Counted from the stretch's first letter, positions 52,665 to 61,547 are shown. The stretch: DNA of 64,000 nucleotides from JAJDAT01 sp964570665 (GCA_964570665.1 CAZMZH010000013.1:49798-113797), one strand, 5' to 3'. Translations and numbers: made by a program. Notes: a model not told the origin generated them from the sequence alone.

Positions 52665-54539
52665 TTAGAAATAATTTACCGCAGCGCTGACGTATAGAAT
52701 CCCGCTACTTGCGTCTGCAGGATTGGGTCCAAAGAGTGGGTATCCATATACCAATGAAAAATTAGTAGAAGGTCCCCATTGCTCGGTTTTTCCAAAGTTT
52801 ACAGATACGCCTGCGCCAATACCCGTTATAAGATCGTTGAATTCCCCGGGTTGTCGATCCTTAATATAAATTCGACCATGATCAATAAACCCAGAAAATG
52901 AAATGGTTTGCCGTAAAGTGAGGTCTCCAACCCCAATTTGGAAATCCGATGGAAATGGGACATTCCATTCCAGGGAGCTTACGTAGCCCATATCTCCAGA
53001 AACTTCCGATAAGGTAAATCCTCTTACTGTTCCCATGCCGCCTACCGCAAACTGGTCTGGGGAGAGCACTCGTTTGTCCACTACTTGGCCAAAGGCTTTC
53101 ATAATAAAATAGCTATTTAGGAAAGAAACGCTTTGGTAGCGAGTTAAATTTAGTTCTAAGATGGAAACGTCGCCACGTCCTCTAAAGCGGGACAGCAAAG
53201 AGCGATCGTCTGTCTCTGATAATCCTCGGCTGATTTGCAAGTTTCCAAACGTTCGTCCTTGAAAAGAATCCGTATAGTTACCTCCTAAACTTCCATAGAA
53301 TCCGCGAAGTTGATCGTTACTTGTGGTTTCTCCCAACCTAAAGTTTTTGAAGTTTTTTAAATTGAACCCCGTTTTAAATGAGAGCTGACCGAATCGCGAT
53401 CTATAAAGAGGATGACTTGCTTCCATATTAAAAATATTGGTCCTACCTCCCGCTTCTAACGAGTTAAGTTCGCGTCCGAGCTTTTGCTGAGAATAGGTAT
53501 AAGACAAGCGTAAGGTGGTTCCATAATAATTTAGAGGGAAAGTATAGTTGGGTGAAATAAACCTTTGATTGAGGTTGGAACTTGAACCTCGAATGGAAAA
53601 TTGGTCGCCTAGTGTTAATAAGTTACCAACGGTAGCTGTCAAACCTAGACGATTTCTTCCTGTAAACCGGGAACCAAAATTATCTCCATCGATTCCATAC
53701 GAATAGTTTTCAGACTCTTTAACTTCTAAAACGAGATTTGAAGTTCCAGCAAGTTCTCCGGGTTTTAAAAGCGAACGTACTGTGACCCCCATCATATCGT
53801 TAAGCTCAAGGAGGGTTCTTTCTAAAGTTTGTTCTTTTATATTTTCTTCATCGTTAACGCGGACTAAAAATTTTTTTAATTCCTCGCTATCGACCTTTTT
53901 ATTTCCTGTTATTTCAATTTTACCGATTTTACCTTCTGATACTTGGAGCGTTACCGTACCATCTTTGATTTTTTGGGCTGGTATATATGCGCGGGCTAGA
54001 AAGTATCCTTTTGAGCCATAATAAGAGGTTATTTCTTGGGCCATAAGAAGCAGTAGCCCCATTGTCATTTGTGCTTCACCGCTGAAATTAGCCGCTTTCA
54101 GTAACGTCTCTTCGTCAAAAACGGAGTTTCCTTTGATAATTATTTTCTTAACGGCAAATGCCGGTCCAGCCGAAGGGTCAACTACCTTGCGACTATCCGG
54201 GACGACAATTTCAGGAGCATCTTGTTGAGGAGGCGGTTGAAATTTAGGTTGGGATTGCCTAAGAGATTTTTCGCCAAGACCGGACTCTGTTGAAGGAGGT
54301 AATGGGACTTGACCTATAAAAACATCAGGGGAGAAAGGCAAAGTAACAATAATTTCAGGAATTTGCTGTTTCCTTGGAATGCCAAATCTGGGTCGAGTTT
54401 TGCGTATGAGCTTTTCGCTTAAACCGATTTCAGTTGAAGCCGGTAGCTTTTCTTCGTTTTCCGATTGTTGCGCCATCGATGTTTCGGCAAACAGAAAAAA
54501 AAGAAACAACAAGATTAGTAGAATCTTTTGAAAAAACAT
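52665..54539 (-). CDS. TpsB-type outer-membrane transporter (FhaC/ShlB family)
   Basis: 624 residues. Signal peptide (1-23), a proline-rich N-terminal linker, POTRA_2-type domain (about 129-200: FAVKKIIIKGNSVFDEETL), a second POTRA (about 205-275: GKIGKIEITGNKKVDSEELKK) and a 16-strand beta-barrel (about 280-624) with the L6 motif VRGF and C-terminal aromatic F. TpsB proteins secrete a large partner (TpsA) through the outer membrane. No TpsA gene is in the window. The N-terminal linker contains a duplicated unit (residues 32-65 and 80-113). It is the last gene of a leftward operon with two exported paralogues. Confidence 0.9.
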   Translation of the reverse strand: MFFQKILLILLFLFFLFAETSMAQQSENEEKLPASTEIGLSEKLIRKTRPRFGIPRKQQIPEIIVTLPFSPDVFIGQVPLPPSTESGLGEKSLRQSQPKFQPPPQQDAPEIVVPDSRKVVDPSAGPAFAVKKIIIKGNSVFDEETLLKAANFSGEAQMTMGLLLLMAQEITSYYGSKGYFLARAYIPAQKIKDGTVTLQVSEGKIGKIEITGNKKVDSEELKKFLVRVNDEENIKEQTLERTLLELNDMMGVTVRSLLKPGELAGTSNLVLEVKESENYSYGIDGDNFGSRFTGRNRLGLTATVGNLLTLGDQFSIRGSSSNLNQRFISPNYTFPLNYYGTTLRLSYTYSQQKLGRELNSLEAGGRTNIFNMEASHPLYRSRFGQLSFKTGFNLKNFKNFRLGETTSNDQLRGFYGSLGGNYTDSFQGRTFGNLQISRGLSETDDRSLLSRFRGRGDVSILELNLTRYQSVSFLNSYFIMKAFGQVVDKRVLSPDQFAVGGMGTVRGFTLSEVSGDMGYVSSLEWNVPFPSDFQIGVGDLTLRQTISFSGFIDHGRIYIKDRQPGEFNDLITGIGAGVSVNFGKTEQWGPSTNFSLVYGYPLFGPNPADASSGILYVSAAVNYF

Positions 54540-54672
54540 GGCTCTTTATTGAAAAAAGCATAAACGAGAGCCGATAGATCTTTTTAAAAAAGATCTTCAG
54601 GTCTTGTCGGGAAATTTAAAGAAGACATCTAAAAATTTAGATCAATAAAATGTAAACTTTTAAAAGTTTTCT

Positions 54673-55719
54673 TTAAAATAGGCCTTCTAAGCTGGGTTTC
54701 TTTTTAATATCTGGGAAAAGATGATTTTCCATATATGAAAGTATCAAGGAAAGTTTTGGTTTTTCCGATTCTTGGTTCCTTTGAATTTCTTTTAGGATTA
54801 GGTTAACGGCTCGCCCTCCTTCTTCTGTGGCTCGAAAAATAAGATAATCCCCATTTTTTAACCGAGTGTTTAGGTTCATTCGGTTTTTTTCAAAACCTTT
54901 TTTAAAAAAATAATTGCGTAGTAAAGCCGATCCGCTTGCTAAAGCTTTATCCGAAATATTTGAGAAAAAAGGAGCTCCCCAAATGATATTGATTTGTATG
55001 AGGAGGTTAGATTCGTAACCAAGAATATATATTACCCTGGCCATTCCGGCGTCGGGCAATAAACCGGGTACATCTACACTTAAAGAAACCGTGGACTCAA
55101 TTTCATTTTTCTCTGTTCGTATTTGACTGGTAGCTATGTCAAAATCTTTTTTTATCGCAGTTATTATTTCATTGCGACTCATTCCAAATTTGACTGAGCG
55201 GTAACCTTCAATAATTGGATCTTGAGAAGGTTTAATTTTTGTCTTTTGGGATAAAGCAGGTTTTTGCTCTAGCTGTTGTGCTTCATTTTTTTTCTTAACT
55301 ATTTTTTCACTTGGTCTAATCAAGCTAATTAGGATTTTCCCTCTAGAACGAATGTATTTGCTAGTTAGCTTAACTTTTTTTTTCCCTTGCCGGTCGGTAG
55401 AATAGCCTCTTTTTGAACGATAAATGGTTTTATCGTCAAAAAGGATTTGTTTAGGTTCCTTACCTTTTTTAACCAGGGGGATGCTACGAACAGCGTCTAA
55501 AATATTAGAGCTTACGGATTTTCCATCCGCTCCCAATCCAACTTCAACGGAAAAATCGTTTAATATTCTAATTTCGGACCGCTTTTTTTTGGGGAGTTTT
55601 TTTCGGTAATTAACCCCAGGTTTTGATTCTGAAAAAGCGGGTTGAATATTATTTACAAAGGGAATTCCGCCAAACTCTAAAATCGCAAAGAATAAAAGAG
55701 CCCCAATCCATCTATCCAT
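54673..55719 (-). CDS. exported protein of unknown family, paralogue of the next gene
   Basis: 348 residues with a signal peptide-like start (LFFAILEFGGIPFV). The first half is basic and low complexity; the second half (about 170-330) is a domain that recurs in the 226-residue neighbour: GYRSVKFGMSRNEII, ARVIYILGYESNLLIQINIIWG, LLRNYFFKKGF and LSLILSYMENH. I do not recognise the family. It lies between the paralogue and the TpsB gene, same strand, so the three probably form an operon related to secretion. Confidence 0.65.
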   Translation of the reverse strand: MDRWIGALLFFAILEFGGIPFVNNIQPAFSESKPGVNYRKKLPKKKRSEIRILNDFSVEVGLGADGKSVSSNILDAVRSIPLVKKGKEPKQILFDDKTIYRSKRGYSTDRQGKKKVKLTSKYIRSRGKILISLIRPSEKIVKKKNEAQQLEQKPALSQKTKIKPSQDPIIEGYRSVKFGMSRNEIITAIKKDFDIATSQIRTEKNEIESTVSLSVDVPGLLPDAGMARVIYILGYESNLLIQINIIWGAPFFSNISDKALASGSALLRNYFFKKGFEKNRMNLNTRLKNGDYLIFRATEEGGRAVNLILKEIQRNQESEKPKLSLILSYMENHLFPDIKKKPSLEGLF

Positions 55720-55759
55720 GGTTCAACCTAATTAGTGGAGGGGTTAAGAAAAATTTTTA

Positions 55760-56440
55760 TTAAAACGAGCCCTCTTCAATTTTCATTACATCAGGATTGT
55801 TTGGGTCTTGTATATATGAAAGGCGCAAAGAAAGTTCTGTCTTTTCTTCGCTTTCAGAAGAATCAGTTTTTTCGTCCTTTTTTTGGTTTTGAGGATTGTT
55901 CAAAAGTAGAACAACCATTCGACCGCTACTATCAGTTCCGCGGAAAACCAAAACGGAGCCGTCGTTCAATTTTGCGTTTAGCACAAGGTTATCTTTGCGA
56001 AAGCCTTTACGGGCAAAGTAATTACGCAATAGGTTGGCGGCTGAAACAATATCGCCTGGATCGGGGGCTGGGTTAACTGGCTTACCCCAAATGACGTTGA
56101 CTTGAATTAGTTTTTTAGATTTGTAACCTAAAATATAAACCACTCGCGAAACGCCGCCTTCTTCCATCAACTTTGGTACTGTAACCGCTAGACTTGTGGT
56201 TTTTTCTAAAGCATTTTCAGATATTTCGACGGAACTCGACGAAATATTAAAATCTTTATTAATAGAATCCTTTACCTCAGATTCAGTCATCCCAAATTTT
56301 GCCGACCTAAAACCGTCTACGGACGCAGGTTCGCTTCCTGACACAGAACTGGTTGATTCCACAGCGGCAAATGCTGGATTAACAATTAAACAAATTGTAA
56401 AAAGTAAGGCATAATGCCATGCGCTTTTTGTTCTATTCAT
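55760..56440 (-). CDS. exported protein of unknown family
   Basis: 226 residues, signal peptide about 1-25 (ALLFTICLIVNPAFA). It is nearly all one domain, shared with the downstream gene: GFRSAKFGMTESEVK, SRVVYILGYKSKKLIQVNVIWG, LLRNYFARKGF, GSVLVFRGTDSSGRMVVLLL and LSLRLSYIQDPN. The FGM-to-EV motif looks like the beta-alpha start of a PepSY/SmpA-like helical fold, but I would not claim homology. First gene of the leftward operon ending in TpsB; a short charged segment (about 183-205) is a possible linker. Confidence 0.65.
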   Translation of the reverse strand: MNRTKSAWHYALLFTICLIVNPAFAAVESTSSVSGSEPASVDGFRSAKFGMTESEVKDSINKDFNISSSSVEISENALEKTTSLAVTVPKLMEEGGVSRVVYILGYKSKKLIQVNVIWGKPVNPAPDPGDIVSAANLLRNYFARKGFRKDNLVLNAKLNDGSVLVFRGTDSSGRMVVLLLNNPQNQKKDEKTDSSESEEKTELSLRLSYIQDPNNPDVMKIEEGSF

Positions 56441-56867
56441 TCAAAATTCCTCCCGCAATCCAGATAAAGTAAAGAGCGAACTCTTCGTTCGCCAAAAATT
56501 TTTTAAATATTGAGAAAACTCAATAAGCAGTTTTTCAAATTTATGTAGAAGTAAGAAAACTATATATTAAAATTACTGAAATCAAAAGTAACTTGATTAG
56601 GTTTTATCTATTATTAAGCCTATTTATGGGGGTTTAATTACTTTAAAGAGTTGAAATTTAGTCAATTATCCGAAAAGTGTAAAATTTTAAATTTTTTTAT
56701 TTTTAAAAGGGAATTTCAAAGAAAAATCAAATAATTTTGTTAAAAAATAGTAAATTCTAAAATTAAATAGTAATTTCAATTCAATATTTTTTCTACCTTA
56801 TAGAAGGCTAATTTCTTATTATTAGATAGAGAAGCTCAGTTTCTTAAGAGAGTTAAGTACTTTTGAT
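56441..56867. other. AT-rich intergenic region
   Basis: 427 bases, mostly A and T, upstream of both the leftward TpsB operon and the rightward small cysteine-rich gene. Long homopolymer-like runs and no coding frame. Likely a promoter region for both sides; I cannot place a promoter. Confidence 0.45.
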
Positions 56868-57140
56868 ATGAATAAAGTAACGTTAATATCATTAGGGTTT
56901 TTAATATTTATCGCCGCTATTTCTTTTCAATCTATATTAGATGCCGATAAATTTTCTTGCGAAGTTTGCGTAGAGTTTAACGACCAAAAGGTCTGCCAGA
57001 AAGCGATTGGCGAAGATAAAAATCGAACCATTAATCAGGCTATCATTACCGCTTGTGCGGGCGCTGGCGTAGACGGGTTTACCGAAGACGATTGTCAGAG
57101 TAAAAAACCTGTAAAGCTTGAATGTTCGGTTAATAATTAG
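56868..57140 (+). CDS. small exported protein with six cysteines, unknown function
   Basis: 90 residues. One N-terminal hydrophobic segment (about 3-24) acts as signal or anchor, and the exported part has Cys31, Cys34, Cys43, Cys63, Cys76 and Cys86, an even number in a 60-residue domain, which suggests three disulfides or metal binding in the periplasm. Family not recognised. It is 47 bases upstream of the sorbosone dehydrogenase-like gene and may be co-transcribed. Confidence 0.6.
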   Translation: MNKVTLISLGFLIFIAAISFQSILDADKFSCEVCVEFNDQKVCQKAIGEDKNRTINQAIITACAGAGVDGFTEDDCQSKKPVKLECSVNN

Positions 57141-57187
57141 GGAAGCTATAGTCTCTAATTTAAATAGAGTTTGTTTTTGGAGGTTTT

Positions 57188-58333
57188 ATGGGCTCAAAAT
57201 ATTTTTCTAAAGCTCAAAAAAATTTAACGATCCTAATTCTAAAAGGTTTTTGTTTTTCGGTTTTAATTTTGGTTTGTTCAGGCTTTTCTTTTGGCGGTAG
57301 CGTTGTAAACCAATTAAAATATCCTAGCGATATTCGGTTAGAAGTTTTTGCCGAAGGCCTTACGAGAGCGCGTCATATGGCTTTTGATGAAAATGGAGTT
57401 TTATTTTTAAGTCAGAGAAACGGAAAAGTTGTCGCCTTACCGGATAAAAATGGCGACGGTAAAGCCGACGAGACGTTAACCATTCTTGACAACCGAGAAA
57501 CGCCTCATGGGATGGCATTTGTTAAATTAGAATCGGGATATTACCTTTATGTCGCTGAGGAACGTCAAGTTATTCGGATGAAACGGAAGTCGGATTCAAT
57601 TTCATTTGGAAAACCGGAAATTGTGATTTCAGGAATACCGGGTGGTGGACATTCCACTCGAACTATAAAAATAAAAGACGGAAAACTTTATCTCTCGGTA
57701 GGGTCGTCTTGTAATGTTTGCATAGAATCCAATCGTATACGCGCGGCCGTTAGCGTTTTTGAGTTGAATGGGAAAAGTGGAAAAATATTTGCCGAAGGAT
57801 TGCGTAATACAGTAGGAATGGAGTTTTCTCCATATTCAGGAGAGCTTTGGGGAGTTAACAATGGTCGAGATATGTTAGGCGACGATTTTCCAAGGGAAGA
57901 GCTGAATATTATTCGAAAAGGGGTTCATTACGGTTGGCCTTATTGCCACAATAATAGAGTTAAAGATCCTAAATTTGGAAATCAATTAGATTGTGAAAAG
58001 ACTCAACCTCCTGCGCATACATTTACGGCTCATATGGCTCCTCTGGGTCTAGCTTTTTACCAAAGCGGTAGTTTGCCCAAAAAATATGATAATAGTTTGT
58101 TTATTGCCTTCCATGGTTCATGGAATCGTTCAGTTCCTGCAGGGTATAAAATTGTCCGAGTTATTTTGAATGATAAAGGGGAAATCCAATCGCACGAGGA
58201 TTTCATTACAGGTTGGCTACGTTCTGATGGCGGTAAAAATGGTCGGCCTGTTGACGCTGAGCAATCGCCTAAAGGGGATCTATATATTTCAGACGATTAT
58301 TCAGGGACGATTTACCGAGCGACCAAGAAATGA
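57188..58333 (+). CDS. sorbosone/glucose dehydrogenase-like beta-propeller protein (exported)
   Basis: 381 residues. GGAGG stands 5-9 bases before the ATG. A signal peptide (about 15-38) precedes a six-bladed beta-propeller of the L-sorbosone/soluble glucose dehydrogenase family: YPSDIRLEVFAEGLTRARHMAFDENG, FLSQRNGKVVALPDKNGDGKADE, GLRNTVGMEFSPYSGELWGVNNGRD and HYGWPYCHNN near the end. Family members use PQQ to oxidise sugars, but sequence alone does not show cofactor use. A Cys pair in SCNVC may form a disulfide. Confidence 0.85.
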   Translation: MGSKYFSKAQKNLTILILKGFCFSVLILVCSGFSFGGSVVNQLKYPSDIRLEVFAEGLTRARHMAFDENGVLFLSQRNGKVVALPDKNGDGKADETLTILDNRETPHGMAFVKLESGYYLYVAEERQVIRMKRKSDSISFGKPEIVISGIPGGGHSTRTIKIKDGKLYLSVGSSCNVCIESNRIRAAVSVFELNGKSGKIFAEGLRNTVGMEFSPYSGELWGVNNGRDMLGDDFPREELNIIRKGVHYGWPYCHNNRVKDPKFGNQLDCEKTQPPAHTFTAHMAPLGLAFYQSGSLPKKYDNSLFIAFHGSWNRSVPAGYKIVRVILNDKGEIQSHEDFITGWLRSDGGKNGRPVDAEQSPKGDLYISDDYSGTIYRATKK

Positions 58334-58355
58334 AAACTTTTGGGGTGGATTTGTT

Positions 58356-58460
58356 TTAGCTATCGTTATCGTCGGGTTTGTCTTTATCCACTAAAAAATA
58401 TAGCGCTACTAAGGCGACTGCGGCTACCGCCATTTTTATATAAATCTCGCTGTAATCCAA
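58356..58460 (-). CDS. possible 34-residue single-pass membrane protein
   Basis: Frame on the minus strand starting at TTG 58460, with GGAG about 10 bases upstream, reading MDYSEIYIKMAVAAVALVALY and then a charged C-terminus, KDKPDDNDS. One transmembrane helix followed by an acidic tail is a typical small-protein layout. An ATG at 58433 would remove the first nine codons. Location: between the converging dehydrogenase and hydrolase genes. Codon evidence is limited, so it is uncertain. Confidence 0.3.
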   Translation of the reverse strand: MDYSEIYIKMAVAAVALVALYFLVDKDKPDDNDS

Positions 58461-58538
58461 AACGTTATTACTCCACACAAATTAAAAATAAATATACTTC
58501 TAAGATATCCAAAACTAATGATACTTGAATTTTGGGAT

Positions 58539-59291
58539 TTATAAATTAAATTCCATTAAATCTTCAGCAAGGAATAGCTCGCCGGGAAACTCCTTTTCGC
58601 AGGCTTTTCGAACTGCATCTAATTCGCAAGGAGGGTAGAAGTGAGTGAGGCATAGCTTTGCGCAATTAGATTCATTTGCCATTTTTCCCGCTAGAGTTGG
58701 CGTTAGATGTCCCCCTGATTTCATTTCGTCGGGAAACGAGCATTCTAAAATCATTAAATTGGAGTTTTTGCCGAGTACAACCATATTTTCCGAGTAATCG
58801 GTATCTCCCGAAATAGCGGTTGATTTTCCATTAGAATCGATAAATCTATAACCTCGACTCATTTCAATATGTTTTGTTTTTAGAGTTTGAACTTTAATTT
58901 TATCCCACTCTTTGGTTTCCTCATCCATTTCCATAATGTCTATTTTATAACTTGTGGGAACAAGCCAATGTCCAAATGCATCGGTAACCTTATTGAAAAA
59001 ATCTCCAAATCCGGGACCTCCAATTATAGTTAGGTCTTTAATTCTTGGATTTAAATGGTATCTGGAGGAAAATAGAAAAATTATTAAATCGCACATATGG
59101 TCAGGATGATTGTGCGTGAAAAAAATGCGGTCGATATCATGGTAAGTTAATCCCAAGTTCAATAATTGTCGCAAGTTTCCATAGCCAAAATCGATTAAAT
59201 AATTGAATCCATCAGATTGTATTAATACGCCAGCCGAATTTCTTTTTAACGACGGGACTGCCGTTCCAGATCCTAAGATAGTTACTTTCAA
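58539..59291 (-). CDS. RNase Z-like metallo-beta-lactamase fold hydrolase
   Basis: About 250 residues. The family signature THNHPDHMCDL gives the HxHxDH metal site; other ligands are in SGDTDYSENM and CLTHFYPP. Start chosen as TTG 59291 (KVTILGSGTAVPSLKRNS follows directly, as usual) because AGAGG is 8 bases upstream; the frame also opens at TTG 59309. The exosite of true RNase Z (GP-rich arm) is only weakly present (IIGGPGFGDFF), so the enzyme could be another ribonuclease or a phosphodiesterase; tRNA 3' processing is unproven. Confidence 0.82.
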   Translation of the reverse strand: MKVTILGSGTAVPSLKRNSAGVLIQSDGFNYLIDFGYGNLRQLLNLGLTYHDIDRIFFTHNHPDHMCDLIIFLFSSRYHLNPRIKDLTIIGGPGFGDFFNKVTDAFGHWLVPTSYKIDIMEMDEETKEWDKIKVQTLKTKHIEMSRGYRFIDSNGKSTAISGDTDYSENMVVLGKNSNLMILECSFPDEMKSGGHLTPTLAGKMANESNCAKLCLTHFYPPCELDAVRKACEKEFPGELFLAEDLMEFNL

Positions 59292-59406
59292 AAGCTCAAC
59301 CTCTGACAAATAAAAATATGTTATAAATGGAAGGTTTTTCGATCTAAATTTTAGTTTTTACCTAATGTTTGAGCCACCCATTGTATTAAAAATCCCCTGA
59401 GAACAT

Positions 59407-60363
59407 ATGATACTGGTAACAGGAGCCGCTGGATTTATTGGCTATCATTTATGCAAAGCCCTTATTGCCCGTGGAGAACAGATTGTTGGAATTGATAATT
59501 TAAACGATTATTACGATGTCCAACTTAAGCAAGACCGTCTTAAACAATTTGAGATGGAGCCTGCTTTCAGTTTCGAAAAAATAGACGTTTGCGACTATCC
59601 TAAGTTGCTCGATCTTTTATCTTCTCACAATTTTTCTCATGTTTGTCATCTTGCCGCACAAGTGGGCGTTCGCTATTCGTTAGAAAATCCTTTTCCCTAT
59701 CAAAAAACGAATTTAGAGGGTTTTTTAAATATCTTAGAGGTTTGTCGAAAGTTTCCCGTAAAAAATTTAGTTTATGCCTCTTCTTCTTCAATATATGGGG
59801 TCGATCCAAAAATCCCTTTCTCTGAAGAGGAAAAGTCGGATAGACCCATTTCCCTATATGGAGCGACTAAACGAGCTAATGAATTAATGGCTCATTCATA
59901 CAGCTATTTATATAACATTCCGATTACTGGGTTGCGGTTTTTTACAGTTTATGGTCCCTGGATGCGTCCTGACATGGCCCTTTTTAAGTTTGCTAAAAAA
60001 ATTCAAGCGGGGGAACCCATTGACGTTTATGGCAAGGGAAAAATGAAAAGAAATTTCACCTATGTCGACGATATTATACAAGGAATTATTCTTGCTCTGG
60101 AAAAACCTCAACCATACGCTCTTTATAATATAGGGAATGATAGAACCGAAATTTTGGAGAACTATATACAAGTTTTAGAAACATGTTTAGGAAAGTCAGC
60201 CATACGCAATTACCTGCCTCAACAACCAGGAGATATGATCGAAACCTGGGCAGATCTTAGTAAAATTCGGCAAGATCTGGGATACGAACCCACCACGAAT
60301 ATTGACGTTGGCGTTAAAAAGTTCGTCGAGTGGTTTAATAATTATTTTCCTCAGAGATCTTAG
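59407..60363 (+). CDS. UDP-glucuronate 4-epimerase-like sugar-nucleotide epimerase
   Basis: 318 residues, extended SDR. GAAGFIG nucleotide loop, catalytic SSSSIYG and YGATK (Tyr/Lys), then RFFTVYGPWMRPDMALFKF, typical of UDP-glucuronate 4-epimerases (CapI/LpsL type), and the YVDDIIQGI dimer motif. Interconverts UDP-GlcA and UDP-GalA, supplying surface polysaccharide. No operon neighbours on this strand. Confidence 0.85.
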   Translation: MILVTGAAGFIGYHLCKALIARGEQIVGIDNLNDYYDVQLKQDRLKQFEMEPAFSFEKIDVCDYPKLLDLLSSHNFSHVCHLAAQVGVRYSLENPFPYQKTNLEGFLNILEVCRKFPVKNLVYASSSSIYGVDPKIPFSEEEKSDRPISLYGATKRANELMAHSYSYLYNIPITGLRFFTVYGPWMRPDMALFKFAKKIQAGEPIDVYGKGKMKRNFTYVDDIIQGIILALEKPQPYALYNIGNDRTEILENYIQVLETCLGKSAIRNYLPQQPGDMIETWADLSKIRQDLGYEPTTNIDVGVKKFVEWFNNYFPQRS

Positions 60364-60445
60364 TTAGCCTTCATTCCAAGAACTTTCAGCTTAGCAATGT
60401 ATAAATTAATGCTGTTTTGAAATTAATTTTACCCTTTATATATAG

Positions 60446-60752
60446 GCCTACAGCGACGATGCACAATTTAGCTATGTCTCATACGGTAAGGTAAATTGGA
60501 TATTACACTTCGATTGCACGTTTAACGTTGCTTTGACATTTAATTACCAGGGTCTGAAGCTAGCTCGTTGGGGCGGTAAATAAAGCGGCGGCGAAGGCGG
60601 TAAATTTCGCTAATTTAAATCTAGTGGGTATTACATTTGAAGTAACATCTCCAGGTGGGTTTGTAGCAATTCACCATGGACAGGAAGCTTACGCCGTTGG
60701 CTCCAGGGTACGGCCTCCTGTATACAAAACATTTGTATTTGAAGGCGCCTAA
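60446..60752 (+). pseudogene. frameshifted relic of an unidentified gene
   Basis: Between the epimerase and rplT there is a stretch with coding-like composition. Frame one (60446-60583) reads AYSDDAQFSYVSYGKVNWIL and on to NYQGLKLARWGGK then a stop. Frame two continues from about 60564 (LVGAVNKAAAKAVNFANLN) and ends VYKTFVFEGA at a TAA at 60750-60752. The two overlap across 60564-60583, as a single indel would produce. Neither has a start codon at its opening. The stretch is less AT-rich than its surroundings. Family unknown; the text looks beta-rich. Confidence 0.4.
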
Positions 60753-60851
60753 TAAAACATGTTTCTTGTTTTTAAGGGCAATTTAATTAAACGATTTAAA
60801 AAGATTTCAATACGTTTATAAATTTTTTTTGAAATTAAAGCAAAGGTAAGA

Positions 60852-60891
60852 AATAAAAAGAAAAACTCACCTCTCTCTAGGTAGAGAGAGG
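60852..60891 (-). terminator. rho-independent terminator after rplT
   Basis: Inverted repeat CCTCTCTCTA / TAGAGAGAGG (60870-60879, 60882-60891). Read leftward it is followed within a few bases by a T-rich run (A-rich at 60852-60865 on the plus strand), placing it 20 bases past the rplT stop. Confidence 0.75.
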
Positions 60892-60911
60892 TATATTAGT
60901 TTTCCGGTTTT

Positions 60912-61271
60912 CTATGCGGCAAGTTGTGCTTTGGCGGTATCCATTAACTTTTTGAAGGAATCTTCGCTTTGGATAGCGATTTCAGAAAGCATTTTTCGAT
61001 TGAGTTCGATGTTTGCTTTTTTCAATCCATGGATGAATTGGCTGTAAGTCATCCCTTCCGCGCGCACGGCGGCATTGATCCTAGCGATCCACAATCTTCT
61101 AAAATCTCGCTTTTTATTTCTTCGGTCTCGGTAGGAATAGGTTAAAGCTTTTTCAACCGCTTCTCTGGCTTTTCGATATAAATTTCCTCGGGATCCGCGA
61201 AAACCTTTGGCTAATTTTAAAATCTTTTTTCTTCTGTTACGGGCTACGGTCCCGTTTACTGCTCTAGGCAT
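60912..61271 (-). CDS. rplT: 50S ribosomal protein L20
   Basis: 119 residues, very basic. MPRAVNGTVARNRRKKILKLAKGFRG is the canonical L20 N-terminal extension that reaches into 23S rRNA, and RRLWIARINAAVRAEGMTYS follows. L20 also represses its own operon in many bacteria. Last gene of thrS-infC-rpmI-rplT. Confidence 0.98.
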   Translation of the reverse strand: MPRAVNGTVARNRRKKILKLAKGFRGSRGNLYRKAREAVEKALTYSYRDRRNKKRDFRRLWIARINAAVRAEGMTYSQFIHGLKKANIELNRKMLSEIAIQSEDSFKKLMDTAKAQLAA

Positions 61272-61299
61272 TACTAATCTCCTTTATTCGCGTTGCCTG

Positions 61300-61491
61300 T
61301 TAAGGCAACAACACCTTTATGCGCTTGGTATCGCCTGGGGACATTACCTTTGACTTGCGCAAATTTCTTTTTCGCTTGGTGGTTTTAGATGTCAAAATAT
61401 GGCTTGTAAAAGCCGAGTGTCTTTTAATTTTTCCCGAACCGGTTTTTTTAAACCGCTTTGCGGCTCCTCGGTGGGTTTTCATCTTGGGCAT
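61300..61491 (-). CDS. rpmI: 50S ribosomal protein L35
   Basis: 63 residues: MPKMKTHRGAAKRFKKTGSGK and the C-terminal KRNLRKSKVMSPGDTKRIK are diagnostic. 28 bases before rplT and downstream of infC, the usual order. Confidence 0.98.
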   Translation of the reverse strand: MPKMKTHRGAAKRFKKTGSGKIKRHSAFTSHILTSKTTKRKRNLRKSKVMSPGDTKRIKVLLP

Positions 61492-61547
61492 TTGCTTTTC
61501 TCCCTATACTTCTGAATAAAAAATTTATTATAAAAGGTTTATAAAAC

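Noticed and set aside
55735..56076. 113-codon plus-strand frame over the 226-residue exported protein gene
   Set aside because: Shadow of a real leftward gene with signal peptide and paralogue.
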